64,000 nt of DNA from Pseudomonas syringae (GTDB lineage Bacteria; Pseudomonadota; Gammaproteobacteria; Pseudomonadales; Pseudomonadaceae). The stretch is from the NCBI RefSeq assembly GCF_021606685.1, contig NZ_WKCB01000011.1, positions 1 through 64,000 on the forward strand, in the 5' to 3' direction. A model generated the notes under the pieces. That model was not told the DNA's origin and ran no database searches. It saw only the letters and a list, made by a program, of their open reading frames with translations. This document shows, piece by piece, positions 54,125 to 64,000 of this stretch; the stretch's first letter is position 1, and the number at the start of each line of letters is the position of its first letter. The position numbers and the translations under genes are program-made.

Positions 54125-54273
54125 TTGTCTTTCGGTGATTTCAGAGGCTTCATTTCGCCTATTCCTACCTCCAAATCCCATCACTTCGTTCTCCCTATGC
54201 GGCCTGTTGTCGCCTGTGAAAAACCTCGTTATAAAGGTTAGTGGCATACCGCCACCGCACAGGAAGTCTTGCG

Positions 54274-55164
54274 ATGAACCATGGAAGTTTCGTCATACAA
54301 AAGCTGTTCAAACACTACAACGTTCACGTCGAGCAACTGGGTAACGACCCGCAAAAGAAAACCGTGCTGATGGTCAATGGCGCGCTGTCCACCACGCGGT
54401 CCTTCGCGCGCACCAGCAAGTGCCTGGCCGAGCACTTCAATGTGCTGCTGTTCGACCTGCCGTTCTCCGGCTATTCGCGCGAATACAACACCGACCTGGA
54501 CCTGGTGACCAAGGACGACGAAGTGCAAATCCTGCGAGCCCTGGTGGAGCGCTTTCAGGTCAACCACCTTGTGTCGGCTTCCTGGGGCGGCATCTCGACG
54601 CTGCTGACCCTGGCGCACAACCCGCCGTCCATCGAAAGCTCGGTGGTGATGGCCCTGGCGCCCAACCTCAACCAGGCCATGCTCGACTATGTGGAGCGCG
54701 TACGCGTGCTGATCGAAGCCGATGACAAATCCGCCGTCGGCCACCTGCTCAACGAGACGGTCGGTAAATATCTGTCGCCGCGCCTCAAGCGCAACAACCA
54801 TCGCCACCTGGCGAACATGGCCACCACCGAATACCGCCAGGCGCGGTTTCACATCCATCAGGTACTGGCATTGGGCGATGGCAATTACCTGCCGGCACTC
54901 ACGCAGATTGAAACCCCGGTGCACTTCCTCAACGGCACGCTGGACGAATACACCCCCGCCGCCGAGGCCCGGCTGTTCAAGCAATACGTAGGTCGCAGCA
55001 GTTTTGCCGTGGCTGAACACACCGGCCACCTGCTTGACCTGGAGTCCCGCGAGGCAGCCCTGGCGGTGCACCGTGCGTTGCTGGACTTCCTGGTGGGCAC
55101 GCACGCAACAGTGTCGGAATTAGACGAACAGCCTGTGGGAAAAGGAGCAATGGATGGCGCATAA
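54274..55164 (+). CDS. RhlA-like 3-(3-hydroxyalkanoyloxy)alkanoate synthase
   Basis: Alpha/beta hydrolase-fold acyltransferase of 296 residues (P. aeruginosa RhlA is 295). Long stretches match Rhl[34 protein letters not shown] with nucleophile Ser103, [14 protein letters not shown], and [15 protein letters not shown] with the catalytic His. RhlA links two beta-hydroxyacyl groups to form HAA surfactant, the rhamnolipid lipid moiety. No rhlB or rhlC follows; instead an MFS gene lies 36 bp downstream. PhaG is the alternative family member, but the similarity by eye is greater to RhlA. Confidence 0.8.
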   Translation: MNHGSFVIQKLFKHYNVHVEQLGNDPQKKTVLMVNGALSTTRSFARTSKCLAEHFNVLLFDLPFSGYSREYNTDLDLVTKDDEVQILRALVERFQVNHLVSASWGGISTLLTLAHNPPSIESSVVMALAPNLNQAMLDYVERVRVLIEADDKSAVGHLLNETVGKYLSPRLKRNNHRHLANMATTEYRQARFHIHQVLALGDGNYLPALTQIETPVHFLNGTLDEYTPAAEARLFKQYVGRSSFAVAEHTGHLLDLESREAALAVHRALLDFLVGTHATVSELDEQPVGKGAMDGA

Positions 55165-55200
55165 TCGCCGACACATAGCCTGCTAACAAAAAGGTAATCC

Positions 55201-56628
55201 ATGCCGAATCGTGCCCCTCTCGATGCCAAGACCGCCCGCTGGCTCCCTTGGGTGGTAGCAATTGCCTTCTTCATGCAATCGCTGGATGGGACGATTCTGA
55301 ACACGGCACTGCCGGCCATGGCACGGGACCTCGCGGAGAACCCACTGCGCATGCAAGGGGTGGTGATCGCCTACATGCTCACCGTCGCCTTGCTGATCCC
55401 GGCGTCGGGCTGGATTGCCGACCGCTTCGGCACCAAGAAAATATTTTTCGGCGCGATCATGCTGTTCAGCATCGGCTCACTGCTGTGTGCCCTGTCCAGC
55501 AGCCTGACCATGCTGGTGGGCGCGCGCATTATCCAGGGCTTGGGCGGCGCCTTGATGCTGCCGGTCGGGCGGCTGGTGGTGTTACGCGCCTACCCGCGTT
55601 CCGAGCTGGTGCGGATCATGGGCTTCATCACCATCCCCGGGCTGCTCGGCCCGTTGCTCGGCCCGACCATGGGCGGCTGGATGGTGCAATACCTGACCTG
55701 GCACTGGATCTTCCTGATCAACCTGCCGGTGGGCATGATCGGTTGCTACGCCGTGTGGAAATTCATCCCCGACCTGCGCGGCAGCGAGCGCACGCGCTTT
55801 GATGGCGCAGGCTTTCTGCTGTTCGGCGCGGCGATGGTGTTGATCACCATCGCCATGGAAGGCCTGGGCGAACTGCACCTGCCGCACCTGCGCGTGATGT
55901 TGCTGCTGTTCGGCGGGTTTGCGTGCCTGGCGGCCTATTGGCTGCGCGCCGGGCATATCGACAACCCCTTGTTTTCGCCGGTGCTGTTCAAGACGCGCAC
56001 TTTTGCCGTGGGCATCCTCGGCAACCTGTTCGCACGCCTGGGCAGCGGCGCCTTGCCGTTCCTGGTGCCGCTGCTGTTGCAGGTGGCGCTGGGGTACTCG
56101 CCATCGGAGGCCGGCATGAGCATGCTGCCGCTGGCGGCGGCGGCGATGTTTGCCAAGTCCATTGCCCGCCCGCTGATCGAGCGCCTGGGCTACCGTGTCG
56201 TGCTCACCGGCAACACCCTGGCCCTGGGCATCATGCTGGCGAGCATGGGCCTGGTCAGCGAACACACGCCCTACCCGCTGCTGCTGGCGATGCTGGCCGT
56301 ACTGGGGGCAATCAACTCGCTGCAATTTACTGCGATGAACACCGTGACCCTGATCGACCTCGACGACGCGCAGGCCAGCAGCGGCAACAGTTTGCTGTCG
56401 GTGGTGGCGCAGTTGTCCCTGAGCCTGGGGGTCGCCTGCGCCGGTGCGCTGCTCGGCGGCTTCACGGCGCAAACGGGCAACGACGGGGTCGAGAGCGTGC
56501 TCGGCGCCTTCCAACTGACCTTCCTCACCGTGGGCATCATGGCGATGCTGGCGGCGGCGATCTTCCTGCAACTGTCGCCAAAAGACGGCAAACGCGTGGT
56601 CAGCCGTGAGCACGATATCGAGCACTGA
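55201..56628 (+). CDS. MFS exporter (DHA2 family, MdtD/EmrB-like)
   Basis: Membrane transporter of 475 residues with about 14 hydrophobic helices. Motif A, GWIADRFGTKK, follows TM2; motif C, GLLGPLLGPTMGG, is in TM5, which marks drug/proton antiporters. It starts 36 bp after the RhlA-like gene and is probably co-transcribed. In P. aeruginosa an MFS gene (PA1131) accompanies rhlC, so a role in exporting the HAA surfactant is plausible. Confidence 0.85.
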   Translation: MPNRAPLDAKTARWLPWVVAIAFFMQSLDGTILNTALPAMARDLAENPLRMQGVVIAYMLTVALLIPASGWIADRFGTKKIFFGAIMLFSIGSLLCALSSSLTMLVGARIIQGLGGALMLPVGRLVVLRAYPRSELVRIMGFITIPGLLGPLLGPTMGGWMVQYLTWHWIFLINLPVGMIGCYAVWKFIPDLRGSERTRFDGAGFLLFGAAMVLITIAMEGLGELHLPHLRVMLLLFGGFACLAAYWLRAGHIDNPLFSPVLFKTRTFAVGILGNLFARLGSGALPFLVPLLLQVALGYSPSEAGMSMLPLAAAAMFAKSIARPLIERLGYRVVLTGNTLALGIMLASMGLVSEHTPYPLLLAMLAVLGAINSLQFTAMNTVTLIDLDDAQASSGNSLLSVVAQLSLSLGVACAGALLGGFTAQTGNDGVESVLGAFQLTFLTVGIMAMLAAAIFLQLSPKDGKRVVSREHDIEH

Positions 56629-56710
56629 CAGGCTTCCCGTCTAGAACTTGCAGGGAAAATCCTTCGAGGCTGGTACACTGCGCAACATTTTGTTTTGCAG
56701 AGCCAGTCCC

Positions 56711-58096
<1,386 letters not shown>

Positions 58097-58124
58097 CACG
58101 ATCTCCAATTTATCGGAGGTCACA

Positions 58125-58213
58125 TGTGGGAGGGGGCTTGCCCCCGATGGCGGTGTATCAGTGCCAGGTGTACTGACTGACACACTGCAATCGGGGGCAA
58201 GCCCCCTCCCACA
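58125..58213. repeat. REPIN, GTGGGAGGGGGCTTGC type
   Basis: Inverted REP arms between dbpA and the BaiN-like gene, 28 bp after the dbpA stop. Confidence 0.88.
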
Positions 58214-58255
58214 TTCAACTGCATTCCAATTCAAGATTTGTATGAGGACATCGCT

Positions 58256-59434
58256 GTGCGCTCGACCGAAATTGTGATCATTGGCGCCGGTGCCGCAGGC
58301 TTGATGTGCGCACTGACCGCCGCCGGGCGTGGGCGCAAGGTGATGCTGATCGACCATGCGAACAAAGCCGGCAAAAAGATCCTGATGTCCGGCGGTGGTC
58401 GCTGCAACTTCACCAATATGTACACCGAGCCGGCCAACTTCCTTTCGCACAACGCGCACTTCTGCAAGTCCGCCCTGGCCCGCTACACCCAATGGGACTT
58501 CATCGGGTTGGTGGCCAAGCACGGCGTGCCGTATCACGAGAAGAAGCTCGGCCAGTTGTTCTGCGATAACAAGTCCAGTGACATCCTCGGCATGCTGCTC
58601 GACGAGTGCATCCAGACCGGCGTGAGCCTGCACCTGGACACGGCGGTGCAGGAAATCGCCAAGCTCGACAGCGGCTATCAGTTGCAAACCACCCTCGGTG
58701 AGCTGCGCTGCGAATCCCTGGTGATCGCTACCGGCGGCCTGTCGATTCCGACCCTGGGCGCCACCGGGTTTGGCTATCAGGTGGCCAAGCAGTTTGGCCA
58801 TGAACTGCTGCCGACTCGCGCAGGATTGGTGCCGTTCACCATCACCGACCAACTCAAGGACGTGTGCGGCGAGTTGTCGGGCACCTCGGTGGATTGCCTG
58901 GTCAGCTGCAACGGCCAGAGCTTTCGCGAGAACCTCCTGTTTACCCACCGCGGCCTGAGCGGGCCGGCGATCCTGCAGATTTCCTCGTACTGGGAGCCGG
59001 GCGACACGGTTGAAATCAACCTGCTGCCCGACCACGACGCCCACACCTGGCTGCAACAGCAACAGGCCGAGCGCCCCAACAGCGAGTTGAAAACCCTGTT
59101 GGGTGAGATCTTCACCAAGAAGATGGCCAACCTGCTGGCGGAAACCTGGTTCGAGTCCAAACCGATGAAGCAGTACACCCACGCTGAAATTGCCGACATC
59201 GCGCAGAAACTCGGCAATTGGCAATTGGTGCCCGCGGGCACCGAGGGTTACCGCACCGCCGAGGTGACGCTGGGCGGCGTGGATACGCGGGAAGTGTCGT
59301 CCAAGACCATGGAATCGCTGAAAAGCCCTGGGCTGTACTTTATCGGTGAAGTGCTGGATGTGACCGGCCACTTGGGCGGGTTCAACTTCCAGTGGGCGTG
59401 GGCTTCGGGCTACGCCGCCGCGCAATTTGCCTGA
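58256..59434 (+). CDS. HI0933/BaiN-family flavoprotein (YhiN-like)
   Basis: FAD-dependent oxidoreductase of 392 residues. The N-terminal dinucleotide motif is IVIIGAGAAGLMCALTAAGRG, followed by the family hallmark KKILMSGGGRCNFTN. A central SIPTLGATGFGYQVAKQFGH block follows, and the C-terminus is GEVLDVTGHLGGFNFQWAWASG. The GTG at 58256 has GAGGA 7 bp upstream and is preferred to a TTG at 58238. The family includes BaiN and YhiN; the physiological substrate in Pseudomonas is unknown. Confidence 0.88.
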   Translation: MRSTEIVIIGAGAAGLMCALTAAGRGRKVMLIDHANKAGKKILMSGGGRCNFTNMYTEPANFLSHNAHFCKSALARYTQWDFIGLVAKHGVPYHEKKLGQLFCDNKSSDILGMLLDECIQTGVSLHLDTAVQEIAKLDSGYQLQTTLGELRCESLVIATGGLSIPTLGATGFGYQVAKQFGHELLPTRAGLVPFTITDQLKDVCGELSGTSVDCLVSCNGQSFRENLLFTHRGLSGPAILQISSYWEPGDTVEINLLPDHDAHTWLQQQQAERPNSELKTLLGEIFTKKMANLLAETWFESKPMKQYTHAEIADIAQKLGNWQLVPAGTEGYRTAEVTLGGVDTREVSSKTMESLKSPGLYFIGEVLDVTGHLGGFNFQWAWASGYAAAQFA

Positions 59435-59451
59435 CACAACACGGTAAAAAA

Positions 59452-59554
59452 TGTGGGAGGGGCTTGCCCCCGATGGCAGTGTTTCAACTAGCGCATCTGT
59501 TACTGGTACACCGCTATCGGGGGCAAGTCGAATCGTCGCACCGCCCCTCCCACA
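59452..59554. repeat. REPIN variant with 16-nt insert in the right arm only
   Basis: The left arm is GTGGGAGGGGCTTGCCCCC. The right arm carries TCGAATCGTCGCACCG before CCCCTCCCACA, as in the elements at 59-147 and 21883-22001. Confidence 0.83.
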
Positions 59555-59666
59555 TTTGATTTGCCGCGCCTGCAATAAATTTTATCCGCCAATGTGCTCA
59601 CCACCCTTGCCGTGACGTCATTGATGCCTCAATTTAGCGGCATCGTCCCGGAAGACTCCAGCCTTC

Positions 59667-61850
59667 ATGTCATCGACCTCGTTCAAGCAGTCCATGCGGC
59701 GCCTGTGGGCGCTGGATAAATTCAGCTACAGCGTACGGGTATTCATCGCCCTCACCGGCAGCATGGCGCTGTGCTGGTATCAGGATGAAATGACGCTGCT
59801 GATCCCGTTGTTCCTGGGGATTATCGCCAGCGCCCTGGCCGAGACTGACGACAGCTGGCAAGGCCGCCTCAACGCCCTGGCGGTGACACTGGTGTGTTTC
59901 AGCATCGCCGCCCTGTCTGTGGAGCTGCTGTTCCCCTACCCCTGGATCTTCGCCATCGCGCTGGCCCTGGCGAGTTTCTGCCTGACCATGCTCGGGGCGC
60001 TGGGCGAGCGCTATGGCGCAATTGCCTCGGCCACCCTGATTCTGTCGGTCTACACCATGATCGGCGTGGACCAGCGCGGCGGCGCGGTGTCCGACTTCTG
60101 GCACGAACCGCTGCTGCTGGTGGCCGGCGCCGCCTGGTATGGCGTGCTCTCGGTGCTGTGGCAGGCGCTGTTTTCCAACCAGCCGGTGCAACAGAGCCTG
60201 GCGCGGTTGTTTCGCGAATTGGGGCGTTACCTCAAGCTCAAGTCATCGCTGTTCGAGCCGATCCGCCAGCTGGATGTGGAGGCGCGCCGCCTGGAACTGG
60301 CCCAGCAGAACGGCCGGGTGGTAGCGGCGCTGAATGCGGCGAAGGAAATCATCCTGCACCGCGTAGGCAATGGGCGCCCTGGCTCGAAGGTCAGCCGTTA
60401 CCTCAAGCTGTATTTCCTCGCTCAAGACATCCACGAACGCGCCAGCTCTTCCCATTACCCCTACAACGCCCTGGCCGATGCGTTCTTCCACAGCGACGTG
60501 CTGTTCCGCTGCCAGCGCTTGCTGCGCCAGCAGGGCAAAGCCTGCCAAACCCTCGGCGAGTCGATCCAGTTGCGTCAGCCGTTCATCTATGACGACAGCT
60601 TTGCCGAAGCCCTGGGCGACCTCAACGCCTCCCTGGAACACCTGCGCATCCAGAGCAACCCCGCCTGGCGTGGCCTGCTGCGCTCGCTGCGTGCCCTGGC
60701 TGCCAACCTGTCGACCCTCGACCGCCTGCTCGGCGACGCCAGCAACCCCGACGCGCTGGCCGACGCCACCGACAGCAACCTGCTGGACCGTGCCCCGCGC
60801 AATCTCAAAGAGATGTGGACACGCCTGCGCACCCAGCTGACGCCGACGTCGCTGCTGTTCCGCCATGCTTTGCGCCTGTCCCTGGCATTGACCATCGGCT
60901 ACGGCACGCTGCACGCGATCCACGCGTCCCAGGGTTACTGGATCATCCTCACCACCCTTTTTGTGTGCCAACCGAACTACGGTGCTACCCGGCGCAAACT
61001 CGGCCAAAGGATCATCGGCACCGCCATCGGCCTCACCGTGGCCTGGGCGCTGTTCGACCTGTTCCCAAGCCCGCTGGTGCAATCGATGTTCGCCATTGCT
61101 GCCGGGTTGGTGTTCTTTATCAACCGCACCACGCGCTACACCCTGGCCACGGCGGCGATCACCCTGATGGTGCTGTTCTGCTTCAACCAGGTGGGCGATG
61201 GCTACGGGCTGTTCCTGCCACGCCTGTTCGATACCCTGCTCGGCAGCCTGATCGCGGGGCTGGCGGTGTTCCTGTTCCTGCCGGACTGGCAAGGCCGGCG
61301 CCTGAACAAGGTGCTGGCCAACACCCTGACCTGCAACAGCATCTATCTGCGCCAGATCATGCAGCAATACGCCGCCGGCAAGAGCGACGACCTAGCGTAT
61401 CGCCTGGCCCGACGCAATGCCCACAACGCTGATGCGGCGCTGTCCACCACGTTGGCAAACATGCTGATGGAGCCCGGGCACTTCCGTAAGGAGGCCGATG
61501 TGGGCTTCCGCTTCCTGGTGCTGTCGCATACGTTGCTCAGTTATTTGTCAGGGCTGGGCGCGCACCGCGAAACCCAGCTGCCGGCCGAGGTGCGTGAACA
61601 CTTGATCGAAGGCGCGGGCAATTCCCTGGCTGCCAGTATTGATGAAATCGCCACCGGGCTGGCCAACAAACAGCCGATTGCGATTCAGAGCGATGCCGAG
61701 GAAGCCCTGGCGGCGGACCTGGAGCAAATGCCGGACGAGATTGATGAAGGGCAACGCTTGGTGCAGACGCAGTTGGCCTTGATTTGTCGGCAGTTGGGGC
61801 CGTTGCGCACGTTGGCGGCGCATCTGATCAAAGATACCCGCGCGGCTTGA
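59667..61850 (+). CDS. yccS: FUSC-family inner membrane protein YccS
   Basis: Integral membrane protein of 727 residues with two hydrophobic blocks (roughly 20-160 and 390-520), separated by a cytoplasmic region and followed by a helical tail. The FUSC signature GYWIILTTLFVCQPNYGATRRKLGQRIIGT is present in the second block. E. coli YccS is an aromatic-acid-efflux-like protein of unconfirmed substrate. It stands alone between REP elements. Confidence 0.9.
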   Translation: MSSTSFKQSMRRLWALDKFSYSVRVFIALTGSMALCWYQDEMTLLIPLFLGIIASALAETDDSWQGRLNALAVTLVCFSIAALSVELLFPYPWIFAIALALASFCLTMLGALGERYGAIASATLILSVYTMIGVDQRGGAVSDFWHEPLLLVAGAAWYGVLSVLWQALFSNQPVQQSLARLFRELGRYLKLKSSLFEPIRQLDVEARRLELAQQNGRVVAALNAAKEIILHRVGNGRPGSKVSRYLKLYFLAQDIHERASSSHYPYNALADAFFHSDVLFRCQRLLRQQGKACQTLGESIQLRQPFIYDDSFAEALGDLNASLEHLRIQSNPAWRGLLRSLRALAANLSTLDRLLGDASNPDALADATDSNLLDRAPRNLKEMWTRLRTQLTPTSLLFRHALRLSLALTIGYGTLHAIHASQGYWIILTTLFVCQPNYGATRRKLGQRIIGTAIGLTVAWALFDLFPSPLVQSMFAIAAGLVFFINRTTRYTLATAAITLMVLFCFNQVGDGYGLFLPRLFDTLLGSLIAGLAVFLFLPDWQGRRLNKVLANTLTCNSIYLRQIMQQYAAGKSDDLAYRLARRNAHNADAALSTTLANMLMEPGHFRKEADVGFRFLVLSHTLLSYLSGLGAHRETQLPAEVREHLIEGAGNSLAASIDEIATGLANKQPIAIQSDAEEALAADLEQMPDEIDEGQRLVQTQLALICRQLGPLRTLAAHLIKDTRAA

Positions 61851-61854
61851 AATT

Positions 61855-61985
61855 GTGGCGAGCGAGCTTGCTCGCGTTGGGCTGCAAAGCAGCCCCAGCC
61901 AGACCACCACAGTGTTTCAGGCACATTGAGCCGCCTGGTTTTGGGGCCGCTTCGCGCCCCAACGCGAGCAAGCTCGCTCGCCACA
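61855..61985. repeat. REPIN, TGTGGCGAGCGAGCTTGCTC type
   Basis: Variant of the TGTGGCGAGC family with GAGCTTGCTCGCGTTGGG arms and inner GGGCTGC/GGGGCCGC stems. It lies between the convergent yccS and the binding-protein gene. Confidence 0.86.
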
Positions 61986-61992
61986 GAAAGCA

Positions 61993-62736
61993 TCACATCC
62001 CATGCTGCTTCATCAACCGCGCATAACTGCCGTCCGCCTTCATCTTCGCAATCTCCCGATCAAACCCGGCCACGATCTGCGCATGCTCGGGGTTCTTCAG
62101 GCTGACCAGAATATGCAGGCTGTTTTCGCTCAACGGCTGGGGTAGGAACTCCACCGCATTGCGCACCCGCGCCGATTCGCGCGACAGGTAATAACGCGCC
62201 ACATATTCATCCTCCACCGTCAGCCGCACCCGCTGCGCCGCGAGCATCCGCACGGCCATGGCGAAGTTATGCACAGGGATTTTCTGCAACTGCGCATCCG
62301 CATCAAAGGCCGCCGAATACGCATACCCACGCACCACGGCGATGGGGTAGTCATGCAGCTGGGCAAGGTTCTGGAAGTCGATAGGGTCGTCGCGGCGCTT
62401 GATAAAACGCACGCGGTTAAGCAGGTATTCGCCGGAGAACTGGCCCAACTGCGTGCGCGCATCGTCATACCAGGCGTTGACCAGCACGTCATAGCGGCCG
62501 TCGCCCACGCCCATCAGCGCCCGAGCCCAGGGCACCTGTTCAAAATCACTGGCGTAGCCCGCGCGCGCCAAGGCCGTACTGACAAGGTCGGTGGCCAAAC
62601 CGCCATTGACCAAGGTGGAATCGGTAAAAGGCGGCCAGGCATCCGCCACCAGTCGCAAACGCTGTGCGAATGCCGGCGTCGCCAGCAGCAACACTCCAAT
62701 CAAAGCAACGGCACGAGAAAATCGCGGCATGCTCAA
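61993..62736 (-). CDS. Periplasmic solute-binding protein (SBP_bac_3-like), orphan
   Basis: 247 residues with signal peptide ending LLATPAFA|QR. The polar amino-acid binding fold is visible: LVADAWPPFTDSTLVNGGLATDLV at the N-terminus, YDVLVNAWYDDAR in the middle, and YARLMKQHGM at the end. No permease or ATPase is next to it, so it is either an orphan binding protein or a sensor partner. MPRFSR two codons later is an alternative start. Confidence 0.8.
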   Translation of the reverse strand: MSMPRFSRAVALIGVLLLATPAFAQRLRLVADAWPPFTDSTLVNGGLATDLVSTALARAGYASDFEQVPWARALMGVGDGRYDVLVNAWYDDARTQLGQFSGEYLLNRVRFIKRRDDPIDFQNLAQLHDYPIAVVRGYAYSAAFDADAQLQKIPVHNFAMAVRMLAAQRVRLTVEDEYVARYYLSRESARVRNAVEFLPQPLSENSLHILVSLKNPEHAQIVAGFDREIAKMKADGSYARLMKQHGM

Positions 62737-62931
62737 AGTCCTTGGCAGGCAGGTGTTGGCCTTGATTCAGGCGATACCTGAGGGTGTAACAGTAGCTCAG
62801 ATTACACAAAGAAACGGCTGGCGAATGCACTCAATGATGGCAAATTGATTTCATCCACAAAAATAGCTGATTTAGACAGGGTTGCCCGCTGCGCTTACTA
62901 TCGGGCACAGGCATTTATAAGAGAACGCGCT

Positions 62932-63384
62932 ATGACAGTTGAATGGGTCTGCAAGCATCACGATGACTTGGGCAAGGAGCAGCTTTACGCCATCCTGCGC
63001 CTGCGTAACGAGGTGTTTGTTGTCGAGCAGAAATGCGTTTATCAGGACCTCGACGGGCAGGATCTGGACGGCGATACCCACCACCTGATGGCCTGGCAGG
63101 ACGACCAACTGGTGGCCTACCTGCGCCTGCTGGACCCTGAGTCCCAGGGCGGTGACGTGGTGGTCGGTCGGGTCATTGTCGCGCCCGTCGCGCGCGGCAC
63201 CGGGCTGGGGCACCAGATGATGAGCGAGGCGCTCAAGCAGATTGCCGATATCTGGCCGCAGACACCGATATTCCTGTCAGCCCAGGCGCACCTGCAAGGG
63301 TATTACGGACGGTATGGCTTTGTGGTGGCGGGTGAGGAATACCTGGAGGATGACATTCCACACATTGGCATGCGCAAGGCTTAG
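62932..63384 (+). CDS. GNAT family acetyltransferase, ElaA-like
   Basis: 150 residues. The ElaA N-terminus contains LYAILRLRNEVFVVEQKC and is followed by YQDLDGQDLDGDTHHLMAW. The acetyl-CoA loop is VIVAPVARGTGLGHQMM (GNAT motif A, RGTGLG). The C-terminus GYYGRYGFVVAGEEYLEDDIPHIGMRK is typical. The ATG at 62932 is preferred; an earlier in-frame start at 62845 adds a non-family leader. Its last ~25 codons are duplicated downstream. Substrate unknown. Confidence 0.85.
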   Translation: MTVEWVCKHHDDLGKEQLYAILRLRNEVFVVEQKCVYQDLDGQDLDGDTHHLMAWQDDQLVAYLRLLDPESQGGDVVVGRVIVAPVARGTGLGHQMMSEALKQIADIWPQTPIFLSAQAHLQGYYGRYGFVVAGEEYLEDDIPHIGMRKA

Positions 63385-63399
63385 GAAGCACCGCTCTAC

Positions 63400-63531
63400 T
63401 GTGGCGAGCGGGCTTGCCCGCGTTGGGCTGCGCAGCAGCCCCACTAAGGCCGCCGCAGTGTGTCAGGGGGTTTGGGTTGCCTGGTTTCGGGGCTGCTTCG
63501 CAGCCCAACGCGGGCAAGCCCGCTCGCCACA
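63400..63531. repeat. REPIN, TGTGGCGAGCGGGCTTGCCC type (first copy of tandem duplication)
   Basis: Long palindrome with inner GGGCTGCGCAGCAGCCCC and GGGGCTGCTTCGCAGCCC stems. It is nearly identical to 63655-63786, exactly 255 bp further on. Confidence 0.88.
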
Positions 63532-63571
63532 ATAAGCTCGCTCACCACGGGTTACGGATACCCCAACACCT

Positions 63572-63639
63572 GGGCGGTATGGCTTTGTGAGGAGCACCTG
63601 GAGGATGACATTCCACACATCGGCATGCGCAAGCCTTAG
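63572..63639 (+). pseudogene. Duplicated 3' end of the ElaA-like gene
   Basis: Repeats the last codons of the GNAT gene (GGTATGGCTTTGTG ... CTGGAGGATGACATTCCACA ... TAG) with a 10-nt deletion (GTGGCGGGTG missing) that shifts the frame. It has no start or promoter. It is a non-functional by-product of the tandem duplication. Confidence 0.8.
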
Positions 63640-63654
63640 GAAGCACCGCTCTAC

Positions 63655-63786
63655 TGTGGCGAGCGGGCTTGCCCGCGCTGGGCTGCGCAGCAGCCCCACT
63701 AAGGCCGCCGCAGTGTTTCAGGAGGTTTGAGTTGCCTGGTTTCGGGGCTGCTTCGCAGCCCAACGCGGGCAAGCCCGCTCGCCACA
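63655..63786. repeat. REPIN, second copy of tandem duplication
   Basis: Same palindrome as 63400-63531 with a few base changes (for example GCGCTGGGC for GCGTTGGGC). Confidence 0.88.
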
Positions 63787-63806
63787 ATAGGCTCGCTCAC
63801 AACGGG

Positions 63807-64000
63807 TTACGGATACCCCAACACCTGCTTGACCGACAACAGATTCGCCTCGATCCACCGCCGATCAATTGCCCCCCAACTGCGAATCCGATAATGCCCG
63901 GCATGGTTGCGGGCACCGTCTTCCTGTTCAAACTCACACACGATGTCCAAGTCGGCCAACGCGGCAATCGTGTCCTGCGCCGTGCGCCGGGGCATGCCGG
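63807..64000 (-). CDS. C-terminal part of a probable winged-helix protein, cut by the window edge
   Basis: The frame is open to the right edge; a Met at 63995 may or may not be the start. The visible residues RRTAQDTIAALADLDIVCEF read as a helix-turn-helix recognition segment. A GARNHAGHYRIRSWGAIDRRW wing-like stretch follows, then a C-terminus ending VKQVLGYP. Its last codons and stop recur at 63552-63571 as part of the tandem duplication. Family not certain. Confidence 0.55.
   Translation of the reverse strand, partial: GMPRRTAQDTIAALADLDIVCEFEQEDGARNHAGHYRIRSWGAIDRRWIEANLLSVKQVLGYP

Larger units (their letters stand above)
63385..63806. other. 422-bp gap made of two copies of a 255-bp tandem repeat
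   Basis: REPIN plus flanking gene ends occur twice with a constant 255-bp offset: GNAT stop at 63382 and 63637; REPIN start at 63400 and 63655; stop of the right-hand gene at 63552 (copy) and 63807 (real). No intact gene lies within. Confidence 0.8.

Overview
The window comes from a Pseudomonas of the P. fluorescens group. The evidence is the high GC content, the dense REP/REPIN palindromes of the SBW25 kind, and a gene order close to the choline/betaine/carnitine region of P. aeruginosa (PA5372-PA5421). No tRNA, rRNA, CRISPR array, insertion sequence or prophage was recognised.

Layout. (1) 0-7.4 kb: a YibF-like GST, the creB-creC-creD envelope-stress cluster with a periplasmic retropepsin-like 'zinc protease' gene beside it, a lysophospholipid acyltransferase, a DUF2780 protein and an anti-sigma-K-like fragment protein. 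(2) 7.4-29.8 kb: the demethylation and one-carbon part of betaine catabolism. It holds fdhA, purU, soxG, soxA, soxD, soxB, glyA, a TraX-family gene, ltaE, gbcB/gbcA, etfB-etfA-dgcB-dgcA, a DUF5943 gene and a degenerate M19 dipeptidase gene. (3) 29.9-32.7 kb: small accessory genes (LprI-like, DUF3010, an unknown exported protein) and a lone AAA ATPase with AT-rich flanks. (4) 32.7-39.2 kb: carnitine degradation (cdhR, caiX, cdhC, cdhA, cdhB), an unknown small gene and gbdR. (5) 39.7-51.1 kb: sdaB, the choline ABC transporter cbcXWV, the BCCT transporter betT, and betI-betB-betA. (6) 51.2-64 kb: a TldD/TldE pair, an RhlA-like gene followed by an MFS exporter, dbpA, a BaiN/YhiN-type flavoprotein, yccS, an orphan periplasmic binding protein, an ElaA-type acetyltransferase and a 255-bp tandem duplication.

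How the genes work together. Choline enters through CbcXWV or BetT and carnitine binds CaiX. BetA and BetB convert choline to glycine betaine. CdhABC convert carnitine to glycine betaine plus an acetoacetate-derived product. GbcAB demethylate betaine to dimethylglycine. DgcAB with the dedicated ETF yield sarcosine, SoxBDAG yields glycine, GlyA makes serine and SdaB makes pyruvate. FdhA and PurU dispose of the released formaldehyde and formyl-folate. GbdR and CdhR (AraC family) are the likely activators and BetI is the repressor. A 20-bp BetI palindrome and 21-bp-spaced direct repeats upstream of cbcX and caiX fit this.

The least explained parts are these: three DnaA-box-like dyads in the 0.6-kb gap after gbcA; an M19 dipeptidase lacking metal ligands; a DgcA lacking one expected Fe-S cysteine; the orphan RhlA-MFS pair; the lone AAA ATPase under an inverted-repeat promoter; and a REP variant carrying a 16-nt insert. 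All assignments come from reading the sequence and remembered family features; no database search was run.
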